Part shown: positions 16,309-25,206 of the stretch, in pieces
Layout: every line of letters starts with the position of its first letter
How positions within the stretch are numbered: the first letter of the stretch is position 1
Assembly: GCF_024808255.1 (NCBI RefSeq)
Contig: NZ_JANTYS010000026.1
Coordinates: 1 to 64,000 of the forward strand
Direction of reading: 5' to 3'
Source: Mucilaginibacter dorajii
Lineage (GTDB): Bacteria; Bacteroidota; Bacteroidia; Sphingobacteriales; Sphingobacteriaceae
DNA length: 64,000 nucleotides
Notes under the pieces: model-generated
What the model was told of the DNA's origin: nothing
Database searches by the model: none
What the model saw: the letters and a program-made list of their open reading frames with translations, nothing else
Made by a program: the position numbers and the translations under genes

Positions 16309-17799
16309 ATGATCGACCTTAAAGCATTTGAAGTTTGGTTTATTACAGGAAGCCAGAACTTATACGGAGAAGAAACATTAAAAAAAGTTGCCGAGCACTC
16401 GCAGGAAATTGCGGCGGGAATTGATGCTACCGGCAACATCCCGGTACGTGTTGTTTATAAGCCTGTTGTAAAATCAACCGAAGAAATTTATGAAACCCTA
16501 CAGGCGGCCAACATTGCAGACAACTGTATCGGTATCATTACCTGGATGCATACTTTTAGTCCGGCTAAAATGTGGATACGAGGATTAAGCATTCTTAAAA
16601 AGCCGATGCTGCACCTGCATACCCAATACAACCGCGATATTCCGTGGAGCAGCATTGATATGGATTTCATGAATCTAAACCAGAGCGCCCACGGCGACCG
16701 TGAGTTTGGTTTTATGGTATCGCGCATGCGCATGAACCGTAAGGTAGTTGTTGGTCATTGGCAGGATCCTGAGGCTTTGGCTCAGATTGAAACCTGGACC
16801 CGTGCTGCCGCTGGCTGGTATGATTGGCAAGGTGCCAAATTTGCCCGCTTTGGCGATAACATGCGTTTTGTTGCCGTTACCGATGGTGATAAAGTTGAGG
16901 CAGAATTGAAATTCGGTTTCTCGGTAAATACCTATGGTATCGGCGATTTAGTTGCCGTAATTAACGCGGTAAGCGAGGAATCAGTAAGTGAACTGATTGA
17001 CGAATACGAGGCTGCCTACAACATGACCGATGATTTGAAAAAAGGTGGTGCCAAACATCAGTCGGTATATGATGCGGCTAAGATTGAGCTGGGTCTGCGT
17101 AAGTTTTTGGTTGATGGTGGTTTTAAAGGTTTCTCGGATACCTTTGAAGACCTGCATGGCATGATCCAGTTACCCGGTATTGCTGCCCAGCGCCTGATGG
17201 CCGATGGCTTTGGCTTTGCCGGCGAAGGCGATTGGAAAACAGCGGCCCTGGTACGTGCCTTTAAGGTTATCGGTGCAGGCCTGCCGGGCGGTAACGCTTT
17301 CATGGAAGATTACACCTACCACTTCGACCCTAACAATGCCTTGGTATTGGGCTCGCATATGTTAGAAGTAGATGCTTCTTTGGCCAGTGGTAAAGCATCA
17401 TTAGAAGTTCATCCATTAGGTATTGGCGGCAAGGCCGATCCTGCGCGTTTAGTATTTAACGTGGCCGGCGGCGCAGCGCTTAATGCTTCTATTGTAGATA
17501 TGGGCAACCGTTTCCGCCTGTTGATTAATGAAGTTGAAGCTGTTGAGCCGGTTGAAAACCTGCCAAACCTACCTGTAGCCCGTGTACTTTGGAAACCGCT
17601 ACCTGATATGAAAACCGGCTGTGCAGCCTGGATTTACGGTGGCGGCGCGCACCATACCGCCTACAGCCAAAATTTGACTGCCGAACATTTGCAGGATTTT
17701 GCGGATATGGCCGGCATTGAGTTTTTACGCATTGGTAAGGATACTACTATTCCACAGTTCAGAAATGAGATTATGTGGAATGAGGTGGCGTATAAATAG
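16309..17799 (+). CDS. araA: L-arabinose isomerase
   Basis: A 496-residue cytoplasmic enzyme that isomerises L-arabinose to L-ribulose, the first step of the pathway. '[17 protein letters not shown]' at the N-terminus is diagnostic. '[13 protein letters not shown]', '[12 protein letters not shown]' and '[10 protein letters not shown]' are highly conserved. The Mn-binding region includes Glu and His residues in '[13 protein letters not shown]' and '[14 protein letters not shown]'. Length is standard for AraA (about 500). It lies 138 bp behind GH27 across an inverted-repeat spacer and probably belongs to the same operon, possibly with mRNA processing between the two. Confidence 0.97.
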   Translation: MIDLKAFEVWFITGSQNLYGEETLKKVAEHSQEIAAGIDATGNIPVRVVYKPVVKSTEEIYETLQAANIADNCIGIITWMHTFSPAKMWIRGLSILKKPMLHLHTQYNRDIPWSSIDMDFMNLNQSAHGDREFGFMVSRMRMNRKVVVGHWQDPEALAQIETWTRAAAGWYDWQGAKFARFGDNMRFVAVTDGDKVEAELKFGFSVNTYGIGDLVAVINAVSEESVSELIDEYEAAYNMTDDLKKGGAKHQSVYDAAKIELGLRKFLVDGGFKGFSDTFEDLHGMIQLPGIAAQRLMADGFGFAGEGDWKTAALVRAFKVIGAGLPGGNAFMEDYTYHFDPNNALVLGSHMLEVDASLASGKASLEVHPLGIGGKADPARLVFNVAGGAALNASIVDMGNRFRLLINEVEAVEPVENLPNLPVARVLWKPLPDMKTGCAAWIYGGGAHHTAYSQNLTAEHLQDFADMAGIEFLRIGKDTTIPQFRNEIMWNEVAYK

Positions 17800-17817
17800 G
17801 GAGAGGCCCCCTCTAAA

Positions 17818-17888
17818 TCTCCCCCTGAAGGGGGAGACTTTGGATTTGCAGGTTTGAGACTTTCCAGAACCCTCTCCTTTGGAGAGGG
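17818..17888. repeat. two G/C-rich hairpins of an interspersed repeat
   Basis: TCTCCCCC-TGAA-GGGGGAGA (17818-17837) and CCCTCTCC-TTT-GGAGAGGG (17870-17888) are perfect 8-bp stems. They are the kind of C-rich intergenic repeat frequent in Bacteroidota genomes. Their place after araA could stabilise or end the upstream transcript, but no T-run follows either. Confidence 0.6.
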
Positions 17889-18276
17889 CAGGGTGAGGCT
17901 CCCGCGTTAGGGATAGCAGCGGATACCGGCCAAGAGCTTAAGGCCTGTGCAGTATGAGCGGATAGCCTGGGCCGAAGGTAACGCACTTATTGGAGCAAGG
18001 ATGGGGAGATTAAGGAGCAAGGACAGAAAAGGAAAAAAAGTGTTGCGTTGCGCAACAGGTGTATAAGCTGTAAAATTATATCTTACTAATAATCAAAGTG
18101 TTCTCATTTTTCACATTTTACAAAAACGCAACAGCGGAGAAAGGGGCCTCGCAATGACAGGGCTGAGTTGGAATGAGTTGCGGAGCAATAGCATCGCCTT
18201 ACCTAATCGCTCTGTAGGGCAACGGGATTACCGCGCTACGCTCGCAATGACAAGCGTTTTTAAATTACATATTACC

Positions 18277-18315
18277 AAACAGGCAACCCACGATGGGATT
18301 CCGGTTGCCTGTTTT
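18277..18315 (+). terminator. hairpin with short T-run before the symporter gene
   Basis: AAACAGGCAACC (18277-18288) and GGTTGCCTGTTT (18303-18314) form a perfect 12-bp stem with a 14-nt loop, ending in TTTT. It follows the ara genes and precedes the symporter by 64 bp. No promoter element is visible in between, so it may act as an attenuator or a partial terminator. Confidence 0.6.
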
Positions 18316-18378
18316 AAAAAAGTAGAAACAAATAAGAAAGAACTAATAAAATAAAACCAAACTAATTTAAACCCAATT

Positions 18379-20085
18379 ATGAATAAATTTTCAACAATTG
18401 ATTACGTCATATTCGTGATCTATTTTATTGTGGTATCCAGTTATGGCTACTGGGTGTACAGCCGCAAAAAAAAGGCAAGCATATCGGCGAGTCATGATTT
18501 CTTTTTGGCCGAGGGGTCACTTACCTGGTGGGCCATTGGCGCGTCGCTTATCGCATCCAACATTTCGGCCGAGCAGTTTATCGGCACCAGCGGGCAGGGC
18601 TTTGCTGTGGGCTTGGCTGTGGCCGCGTACGAGTGGGTTGCCGCCATCGCGCTCATTATTGTAGCGGTATGGTTTATACCGGTGTATCTGAAGAACAAGA
18701 TCTTCACCATGCCGCAGTTTTTACATACCCGCTATAACGAAACTGTGAGCTTTATTATGGCCATTTTCTGGCTGTTTTTATATGTGTTTGTAAACCTTAC
18801 CAGTATACTTTACCTGGGCGCATTGGCTATCAATAACCTCATAGGTGGTGATATGGGCAGTATGCACATCATCATTATTGCATTGGCGGTGTTTGCTTTA
18901 TTTATTACCCTTGGTGGTATGAAGGTTATTGGCTTTACCGATGTGATACAAGTATTGGTACTGGTAATTGGTGGTTTAGCTACCACCTATATTGCCTTAA
19001 CCCTGGTGAGCGATCATTTTGGCTTAGGCAAAGATGCTATAGCCGGTTTAAAGCTGATGTTTAAAGATTCGCCGGAGCACTTTAAAATGATGATGGCCAA
19101 ACCCAAACCGGGTGCGCCACAGGCAGAAATTACCAAATACCTGGCCCTGCCCGGCATTGCCATGTATTTTGCCGGCCAGTGGATTGTGAACCTTAACTAC
19201 TGGGGCTGTAATCAATACATTACCCAACGCGCGCTTGGTGCCAACCTTAAAACCGCGCGTACAGGTATCCTGTTTGCAGGTTTAATGAAGTTAGCTATGC
19301 CTATTATTGTGGTGATACCGGGGATTGCCGCTTATGTATTATACAAAAACGGCGGTTTGCAGCAAGAGATGGCTTCGGGCGGGCATTTTAATTCGGATAA
19401 TGCTTACTCGGCTATATTGGGCTTCTTGCCTACCGGTTTAAAAGGCCTTTCTGTAGCTGCACTTACAGCAGCTATTGTGGCCTCGTTAGCGGGTAAAGCC
19501 AACAGTATCTCTACCATTTTCACACTGGATATTTACAAAAAGCACATCGCTAAAGATGCGGATGAGAGTAAGATGGTTTGGGTAGGTAAGCTGACTATTT
19601 TGGCTGCGCTGGTATTTTCGATACTGCTAACCTGGAAAGATATGCTGGGCATCAGCGGCGAGGGAGGCTTTAATTATATTCAGAAATATACAGGCTATAT
19701 CAGCCCGGGGATTTTTGCCATATTTATTTTAGGTTTCTTTTGGAAACGCACTACAGGTGCCGCGGCTATTGTGGGCATTTTGATGGGCTTTGCCATGTCG
19801 GTATTGTTCAACAACTTTGCGCCAGACTTATTTGGGCACGAAACTTTCCTATATACAGCATTCCCCAAAGGAGATGGAACCTGGGAAATTCCGTTCCTTA
19901 TTTGTATGGGACTATCGTTTATGTTCACCATCATCGCGATGGTAGCCGTAAGCCTTGCCGGACCAAAAATTAACCCGAAAGCCTTCGATATTCCTAAGGC
20001 TATGTTTAAGGTAGAAAAATCAACCATGGCCCTCATCATTGTAACCTTGCTATTACTTACCATGCTTTACGTGAAGTTCTGGTAA
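18379..20085 (+). CDS. SSS-family sodium/sugar symporter (probable L-arabinose uptake)
   Basis: A 568-residue inner-membrane transporter of the solute:sodium symporter family (SGLT-like). It has about 14 predicted helices, beginning 'STIDYVIFVIYFIVVSSYGY'. 'FFLAEGSLTWWAIGASLIASNISAEQF' (in part) is the SGLT signature of helices 1-2, and 'AALTAAIVASLAGKANSISTIF' carries the conserved Na-site helix 8 serines. It is the last gene of the arabinose locus and is followed by a clear terminator. SGLT-type transporters of Bacteroidetes sugar loci usually take up the sugar metabolised by their neighbours, so L-arabinose is likely. Galactose is an alternative given GH27 and the mutarotase. Confidence 0.9.
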   Translation: MNKFSTIDYVIFVIYFIVVSSYGYWVYSRKKKASISASHDFFLAEGSLTWWAIGASLIASNISAEQFIGTSGQGFAVGLAVAAYEWVAAIALIIVAVWFIPVYLKNKIFTMPQFLHTRYNETVSFIMAIFWLFLYVFVNLTSILYLGALAINNLIGGDMGSMHIIIIALAVFALFITLGGMKVIGFTDVIQVLVLVIGGLATTYIALTLVSDHFGLGKDAIAGLKLMFKDSPEHFKMMMAKPKPGAPQAEITKYLALPGIAMYFAGQWIVNLNYWGCNQYITQRALGANLKTARTGILFAGLMKLAMPIIVVIPGIAAYVLYKNGGLQQEMASGGHFNSDNAYSAILGFLPTGLKGLSVAALTAAIVASLAGKANSISTIFTLDIYKKHIAKDADESKMVWVGKLTILAALVFSILLTWKDMLGISGEGGFNYIQKYTGYISPGIFAIFILGFFWKRTTGAAAIVGILMGFAMSVLFNNFAPDLFGHETFLYTAFPKGDGTWEIPFLICMGLSFMFTIIAMVAVSLAGPKINPKAFDIPKAMFKVEKSTMALIIVTLLLLTMLYVKFW

Positions 20086-20109
20086 ACTTTTGTTTATATA
20101 TTGATGGAG

Positions 20110-20140
20110 TCCCCCGGAGTAGTTGCCGGGGGATTTTTTT
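20110..20140 (+). terminator. intrinsic terminator of the arabinose locus
   Basis: TCCCCCGG (20110-20117) and CCGGGGGA (20126-20133) form a perfect 8-bp G/C stem followed by TTTTTTT (20134-20140), 25 bp after the symporter stop. Classical Rho-independent terminator. Confidence 0.88.
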
Positions 20141-20281
20141 GACGTTGATTTTCCTGTCTTTTGTCCGCAAGTCTTTACTCTTTGCTCCCAAAATCTTTAT
20201 TCCAATCTTCTCAAAGTCCTATTTGACTAATAATTGAAAGGATTACCGTGTTATTCATGAGGGGATATTAATCTTAAACAT

Positions 20282-20701
20282 TTATTCTTCAAGAGCTTTC
20301 AATGCTTCGGCCGGCGTTAAAACAGGCAACGTGCTCTTTTTAAAATCTTTGGTATTCCGGGTTACAATAAAATTGGTTGCCGATATGCTAAGGGCGCAAT
20401 AATATTGAATAGCATCTTCATAATCCTTAAAGTCTGTTTTTAAAGATTGCCTGATCACGTTGTCTGTCACATCAACAATTTCGGTCATGTCGGCCAGTTC
20501 ATTCAATAACTGTAAGGTAACAGGATGTGATAACGACTGCCTCAACACGTAATAAATGTTATTATAAGAAACCGCCGATATATAGATCTTTATTTTTCCG
20601 ATAACCCCCAAATCAAAAATCCTGGCTGCATCCATCGAAAATGGTTTTCGATCAGCCAAAAAATCAATCACCACATTGGTGTCCATAAAAACATGCTTCA
20701 T
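20282..20701 (-). CDS. PIN-domain ribonuclease toxin (VapC-like)
   Basis: A 139-residue PIN-domain protein, predicted Mg-dependent endoribonuclease. Acidic active-site residues are visible: Asp in 'VFMDTNVVIDFL' at the N-terminus, Asp/Glu in 'DFKDYEDAIQYY', and Asp in 'IVTRNTKDF' near the C-terminus. The last motif is typical of the PIN_3 group found with DUF6364 antitoxins in Bacteroidota. Its start lies 6 bp after the antitoxin stop, so the two form a type II toxin-antitoxin operon. The RNA target is unknown. Confidence 0.9.
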   Translation of the reverse strand: MKHVFMDTNVVIDFLADRKPFSMDAARIFDLGVIGKIKIYISAVSYNNIYYVLRQSLSHPVTLQLLNELADMTEIVDVTDNVIRQSLKTDFKDYEDAIQYYCALSISATNFIVTRNTKDFKKSTLPVLTPAEALKALEE

Positions 20702-20707
20702 GTTGGC

Positions 20708-20953
20708 TTAGCTATATTTTTTTACCAATGCATTTCCTAATTCTTTTTTGTAATCAAAATCATCGGGGAGCTTAACTACACCCATAAGCTTTTTTACTTT
20801 GGGTGATAGGATAACCGGGGCATCCTCGACAGTAGTGATCGATTTTAAATAATTCTCCACTATGGCCGATAAACTATTCCCTTTTTTATGGGCATACTTT
20901 TTTGCAGCATTTATTACACTGTCGTCAATTGTTAATGTAAGTTTAGTTGTCAT
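20708..20953 (-). CDS. antitoxin of the PIN toxin pair (DUF6364-like)
   Basis: An 81-residue protein beginning 'TTKLTLTIDDSVINAAKKYA', a ribbon-helix-helix-like DNA-binding start: one strand followed by a helix with 'KKGNSLSAIVENYL'. The charged C-terminal tail ('PDDFDYKKELGNALVKKY') would wrap the toxin. It is first in the operon, as usual for antitoxins that repress their own promoter. A perfect 10-bp palindrome and a -7-like element lie just upstream. Confidence 0.85.
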   Translation of the reverse strand: MTTKLTLTIDDSVINAAKKYAHKKGNSLSAIVENYLKSITTVEDAPVILSPKVKKLMGVVKLPDDFDYKKELGNALVKKYS

Positions 20954-20981
20954 TACACGTGTATTTTCTTATTCAAAGATA
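20954..20981 (-). promoter_or_regulatory. toxin-antitoxin promoter element and palindrome
   Basis: On the minus strand TATCTTTG (20974-20981) matches the -7 consensus TAnnTTTG, 20 bp before the antitoxin start. The perfect palindrome TACACGTGTA (20954-20963) lies between it and the ATG. This is the position expected for an operator bound by the antitoxin. No -33 element was recognised. Confidence 0.45.
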
Positions 20982-21065
20982 CGTATGATTTACTAATTTT
21001 ACCGTTGATTTGAAATTTATGCTGAATTGGCAAATCAAAAGGTGCATAAGCCTAAACTTAAACAG

Positions 21066-22268
21066 TTATATATCCAGCAACGATTTTTTATAATCAACAA
21101 CGTAAGCGCCATAATCTTTAATCACCTGCTGCGCATAGTTTTTAGCGTATAACGTCAAGCCGGTTTGCCAGTCTTCTTCGGCTCCAAAAACAGTTAGCTC
21201 ATCAATAATGGCCGATCCTTGAATGCCACCGCTCCGGAGTTGTGCCGATGCTGTTAGGGTTGCCATATCTGTTAAAACACTCCGCAAATCTTTACGGTTA
21301 CCGGCAATTGTTTCAAAATTAACCTTATCAGCAATAGGCTGCATTTCCTGCAATACATAATTGATGCCTTGAAAATCAAAGGTGCTCAGTAAAGCGGGCG
21401 AAACATTTTGCATCCGCTTTTTTACCGCAATTACCCTATCCGCCTGCGACAGCCATGACGGCTGCTTTATCTTATTATACGGGTTTAATGATGATTGCCT
21501 GGACTCCTTAAGCTCTACAAAAATGAACTTGTTTTTGATTAGGCTATCCTGAAGCATAAACATATAGCGCTTACAGCCAATACTGCCGGTGCCGGCTACC
21601 CTAAATGCCACATCTTTAACTTTATAATCTTCAAGTCGTTCTGTTTTATTTAACCAGCTATTAAGCGCTTGCTTCAATTCCTTTTTTAAACTTCGCTCAA
21701 CTTTAAAATGGGTGAGGTTGTTAATTTTGATGGCATAGCCCCCTTCTTCGGTATAAGCCAGCTTATTAATCAGATCTTTTTCTTTCCGTTTTTTGATATT
21801 CTTTAAAAATTTGTGAACAATGCCGGTTGCTGTGCGCGGGTCTATATACCGGGCTTTGCCCAGCCTTAGGGTTTCGGCATATTGGTTAATAAACAACTCG
21901 GCAAGTTCATCAATATCATTTAATTTAATTTCCAATGATGACAAGCCCACGTAAATACTGGTAAGCATCCGGGCTACCTCCCAGCCGCAAGGTGCCAGGG
22001 TCGATTCGTCGAAATCATTCAGATCGAAATATTCCATCCGGTTATTCCCTTTAAAACTCCCAAAGTTTTCTAAATGAAGATCGCCGCAGATCCAGGTTTG
22101 GGGCGATGGGGGGAATTTTTTAACGCCACTAAGATCCTCGTAAAACAAATGACAGGTGCCCCTAAAAAACCGGAAGGCGTTTTCAGTCATGGCCTTCATC
22201 TTTAACTGAACCATATCTGGCAGCCGGTTTTCGTTAAACTTCTTAATTCTTTCAAAAACTGATGCCAT
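21066..22268 (-). CDS. DUF2252 family protein
   Basis: A 400-residue protein of the DUF2252 family, which has a protein kinase-like (aminoglycoside phosphotransferase-related) fold. Visible blocks are 'AFRFFRGTCHLFYEDL' near the start, 'WICGDLHLENFGSF' (the catalytic-loop-like HGDxHxxNxG motif), 'YFDLNDFDESTLAPCGWEVAR' (the metal-binding DFD-like segment, in part) and 'RVAGTGSIGCKRY'. The substrate is not known. The start at 22268 ('MASVFERIKKF') is preferred. A start at 22331 adds 21 hydrophobic residues and would overlap the MgtC gene by 11 bp. It lies 52 bp behind mgtC on the same strand and may be co-transcribed. Confidence 0.87.
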   Translation of the reverse strand: MASVFERIKKFNENRLPDMVQLKMKAMTENAFRFFRGTCHLFYEDLSGVKKFPPSPQTWICGDLHLENFGSFKGNNRMEYFDLNDFDESTLAPCGWEVARMLTSIYVGLSSLEIKLNDIDELAELFINQYAETLRLGKARYIDPRTATGIVHKFLKNIKKRKEKDLINKLAYTEEGGYAIKINNLTHFKVERSLKKELKQALNSWLNKTERLEDYKVKDVAFRVAGTGSIGCKRYMFMLQDSLIKNKFIFVELKESRQSSLNPYNKIKQPSWLSQADRVIAVKKRMQNVSPALLSTFDFQGINYVLQEMQPIADKVNFETIAGNRKDLRSVLTDMATLTASAQLRSGGIQGSAIIDELTVFGAEEDWQTGLTLYAKNYAQQVIKDYGAYVVDYKKSLLDI

Positions 22269-22320
22269 GTTATAGATATTGAGGTGATTAAAGAATAGGT
22301 TAATGGATATGATTAAAGCT

Positions 22321-22983
22321 TTACCATTCAACCGAATAAATAAAGCTTTGCTTCAAAAGCCAGTCGTTAAATTCTTTTAAATTGGTTTCGCGCCCGGATA
22401 TGGTTCCCTGGAACCGGATCTGCGAATCGGTGCGCAAGGTTTTGGTATACCTGCATTTTAACTGGAGTTTACTCAATTCGCCGGTTACTAAAACCGACTG
22501 ATCTTCGCCCCTGAATAACAGGGTATAATTGCGGTGCTGAAAACGGTCGTCTATCCACAATTGTATAAAATCCAAAGCGTACAGTATAAATAGCGACATT
22601 ACCAGCGCCACGCCGGTAAGCAAATACTCGCCTATGCCTATCAGCATGCCTAGGGCCGACGCTATCCAGATAGATGCCGCGGTGGTAATGCCCGATACAG
22701 AAGAATTATTTCTGAAGATAACGCCCGCCCCTAAAAAACCTACCCCAGTGATGATATTGGCGGCAATACGGTCACGATTGCTTTCAACACCTAACAGGTA
22801 GGAACAAATGGTAAAAACAGATGCACCAAAGCAAATTAATGCGAGGGTTCTGAAGCCTGCCGATTTGCCCCTCACCTCTCGCTCCAATCCTAAAATACAG
22901 CCCACCACTACCGAGAGCAAGAGTTTGAGCACCTCGTTACCATACAGGTTTTGTGAAAGATCCAAGGACAAAGGGTTTATCAT
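22321..22983 (-). CDS. MgtC/SapB family membrane protein
   Basis: A 220-residue protein. The N-terminal membrane domain of about five helices carries the family signatures 'GCILGLEREVRGKSAGFRT', 'NIITGVGFLGAGVI' and 'SGITTAASIW'. After about residue 145 ('IDDRFQHRNY') there is a small cytoplasmic domain with an ACT-like pattern. MgtC proteins support growth at low Mg and inside host cells by acting on the F-type ATPase or other membrane targets. The environmental Bacteroidota members are less well understood. It precedes the DUF2252 gene on the same strand. Confidence 0.9.
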   Translation of the reverse strand: MINPLSLDLSQNLYGNEVLKLLLSVVVGCILGLEREVRGKSAGFRTLALICFGASVFTICSYLLGVESNRDRIAANIITGVGFLGAGVIFRNNSSVSGITTAASIWIASALGMLIGIGEYLLTGVALVMSLFILYALDFIQLWIDDRFQHRNYTLLFRGEDQSVLVTGELSKLQLKCRYTKTLRTDSQIRFQGTISGRETNLKEFNDWLLKQSFIYSVEW

Positions 22984-23058
22984 ATGGCTTATATTTTATG
23001 TAAAATTAAATTTAATAAACAACAAAATACACTGCTTAACGCTGTTTTACAGTTGTGC

Positions 23059-24279
23059 TCAGATCCGCCAATAATTCCCACTCAAAATAATCATATCAAG
23101 CATCTTAATACTGTTATCATAATAGTCATAATCCTTTAGTTTAAAGTTAACCAGGTAATCCCACACATGGTTAAGCCATTGTTGGTTTTTGGTATCGATG
23201 CTTGCCGCAACTGCAAATGGGGCTATAAAACTCAAAGCCTCAAAATGGCGGGTTGGTAGGTCATTCCCTGCCAGGGTATACCCGGCCGAAATATTATCGG
23301 GATTGCCGGACGTGGTCGACCGGATCCAGTTATTGATCGGCCTGACAAAAGCTTTTGCCCGGGCATCGCCATATAACAGGTAATCAACTGCTACGCGCCA
23401 GGGTACGCGGCAAGCGTTGTAATTATAACAGCCATCGTATTTCGATTCGAGGTACATGGCTTTGGCGGGATGTGGGTTATGATTTACCTGCTGAATAAAA
23501 TCGGGCAATAAACCTGCATCTGGGCTATACTTTTGCTGCATAGCGGCAAATAGCTTGTAGGTATTTGCCGTGACCTTATCCCAACGAATATCGCCGGTCG
23601 CGATTTTAAAAGCCTTGAAATGCGATGGCATAAAATCAGACGTACGGGTATCGTAATAATCTTTACTATCCGGCTCGGTTTCGTTGCTCAGCAATATGGT
23701 AAAGCTTTTTTGATTGATCTCATACTTCATGATATCGGCCAGTAACGCCTTGGCTTCTTTTTGATAGTTGATAGCTCCCTTACTCCCCCATTGTTTATCT
23801 GCCAATAAAAGCGAATAGGCTATATCCATATCGCCATCAGTGGCCGAAGAATGATCGGTATTAATACCCTGGTAATCCTGCGCCCAGCTCATTAAATACT
23901 GACCGGCCCTTGCCGGGTGCGCGTGGTAATATCTGAACAATTCATCAAAAGTTATTTTGGCAGATGCATCGGTACCGGCCATTAAAGCGGTAATGATCAT
24001 GCCGTAGCCCTGCCCTTCAGATACGCATTGTTTACCACCAGGCCGTTCAAACCAAATGTACCTTTGTCCTTTAGCTTTCGCCGGTTTTGCATAGCGGCTT
24101 TTCCATTGGTTGTAAAATGAAAGCACGGTGTTATCAAGCTTTTGCCGGCTAACGTGATTGGGAATAATAATGCCTTGCGTGTATGTTATATGCTGAGGGA
24201 ATGGCTTTAAGACAGACTGTGCGTGCAGACAAAAACATGTAAACAGCAATAAGCTAAATAAGATAGTTTTCTTTATCAT
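23059..24279 (-). CDS. secreted GH8 family glycanase
   Basis: A 406-residue endo-acting glycoside hydrolase (family 8: cellulase, xylanase, chitosanase or lichenase). The signal peptide is 'MIKKTILFSLLLFTCFCLHA'. 'CVSEGQGYGMIITALMAG' contains the general acid Glu. 'SSATDGDMDIAYSLLLAD' is the second family signature with its conserved Asp. 'YNACRVPWRVAVDYLLYGD' is the (N/S)xxR(V/T)PWR block near the C-terminus. The start at 24279 gives the signal peptide; an upstream ATG at 24330 would add 17 residues before it. The inverting mechanism is a family property; the exact polymer cannot be told from sequence. Confidence 0.93.
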   Translation of the reverse strand: MIKKTILFSLLLFTCFCLHAQSVLKPFPQHITYTQGIIIPNHVSRQKLDNTVLSFYNQWKSRYAKPAKAKGQRYIWFERPGGKQCVSEGQGYGMIITALMAGTDASAKITFDELFRYYHAHPARAGQYLMSWAQDYQGINTDHSSATDGDMDIAYSLLLADKQWGSKGAINYQKEAKALLADIMKYEINQKSFTILLSNETEPDSKDYYDTRTSDFMPSHFKAFKIATGDIRWDKVTANTYKLFAAMQQKYSPDAGLLPDFIQQVNHNPHPAKAMYLESKYDGCYNYNACRVPWRVAVDYLLYGDARAKAFVRPINNWIRSTTSGNPDNISAGYTLAGNDLPTRHFEALSFIAPFAVAASIDTKNQQWLNHVWDYLVNFKLKDYDYYDNSIKMLDMIILSGNYWRI

Positions 24280-24379
24280 GGCAGTCACAGGCATAAAGCT
24301 ACGCAAATAATGTTTATAACATTTTGCCAATTAAATCGTCCAAAATGCTTATATTTAAGTAACCAAAAATCTTATCGTT

Positions 24380-24900
24380 ATGCCATGGAAAGCAACACTT
24401 GTTACAGCAAGTACACAACAAACCCTTAGCAGGGCACACAGCGCGTTAGCAAAAAAAACAGTTTACAAGTTAGGCCAGGGAGGCTTCGATCCCTCAAAAC
24501 CAATAACCAAGGAGTGTGATTGCTCGGGTTTTATTGTCTGGGCTATTGGCATTCCACGTGAATTACCACCGGGAAGCGGCCATTGGCTGAGTACCGACGA
24601 ATACTGGGCCGGCGGAAAACCGGTTAAAGACGGCTTATTTAAAGAGATAGCGCTTGCAGATATGCACTTACAGGCGATTTGATGGTGTATCCCGATAGTG
24701 GTGGTCACCAAGGCCATATCTGCCTCATAAACCAGGTAGATCATAATCTGCCAAGCTTTATCATTCACTGCTCATTAGGCAACTGGACTCATTTTGGCGA
24801 TGCCATCCGGATAACCAATCCATCAATTTTTTTGCACAGCAGCCATCCGGTACGGGTAATGCGGATAAACTATCCGCTGCTCATTTCTACGTTTTCGTGA
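24380..24900 (+). pseudogene. NlpC/P60 (C40)-like peptidase, frameshifted
   Basis: Two overlapping frames together make one NlpC/P60-like domain. The first (24380-24682) has the catalytic Cys in 'ECDCSGFIVWAIGI'. The second begins at 24679 and has 'MVYPDSGGHQGHICLI' with the expected catalytic His. The family motif 'GDLMVYP' can be read only by changing frame at about 24672-24680, where one base is missing relative to a continuous frame. There is no slippery heptamer or shift-stimulating structure, so decay or a sequencing error is likelier than programmed frameshifting. Intact, the product would be about 173 residues. There is no signal peptide, which argues for a small cytoplasmic or T6SS-like role rather than wall turnover. 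Confidence 0.72.
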
Positions 24901-25206
24901 TCGGGTAATGCTGGATCAGGATAAAATCTTCAGCATGTCCTTTCAAATAAACAACTGTCATCCTGAGTTGTAAAATCCGCAAAATTCTGAAGGTGGAATG
25001 ACAATATAAAGCTATGTCATAGGAGGCACGAAGCAATCTCATGCTATACAGAGCGGTTCTGCGCAGTTCGCGATTGCTTCGTTCCTCGCAATGACATGGT
25101 GGACTTGTCATGGGTAGGAACGAAGATCTATTCGCGAACTTTGCAGAGCGAATAGGCATGGCGCAGAATAGATCCTTCGACAGGCTGGCTGACAGGGGGT
25201 TGCAGG
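24901..25206. other. 306-bp intergenic region made of interspersed repeats
   Basis: It contains a 48-bp repeat copy (24957-25004), then an inverted GTCATAGGAGG..ACGAAGCAATC / GATTGCTTCG..CCTCGCAATGAC pair (25014-25097). A GTCATGGGTAGG..AACGAAGATC unit spans about 25107-25180. No gene or clear terminator seen between the two convergent neighbours. Confidence 0.7.
24957..25004 (+). repeat. 48-bp interspersed repeat, copy 3
   Basis: Same 48-bp length and end structure as the copies at 5276, 8692 and 57998. The middle reads AAAATTCTGAAGGTGGAA instead of the usual GACTGTGAAGGTGGAA. Confidence 0.72.

Larger units (their letters stand above)
17800..18378. other. 579-bp intergenic region between araA and the symporter
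   Basis: It contains two C/G-rich hairpins right after araA (17818-17837 and 17870-17888), a CTCGCAATGACA-type repeat pair (18147-18253), and a strong hairpin (18277-18315) 64 bp before the transporter start. A 66-codon open frame here is translated from the repeat and is not considered a gene. Confidence 0.65.

Noticed and set aside
18154-18354. 66-codon plus-strand open frame before the symporter
   Set aside because: It is translated from the CTCGCAATGACA repeat and the hairpin, and the peptide recurs wherever the repeat does.
24660-24690. Programmed frameshift in the NlpC/P60-like gene
   Set aside because: There is no slippery heptamer, stop-adjacent shift site or downstream structure. 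A missing base is simpler.
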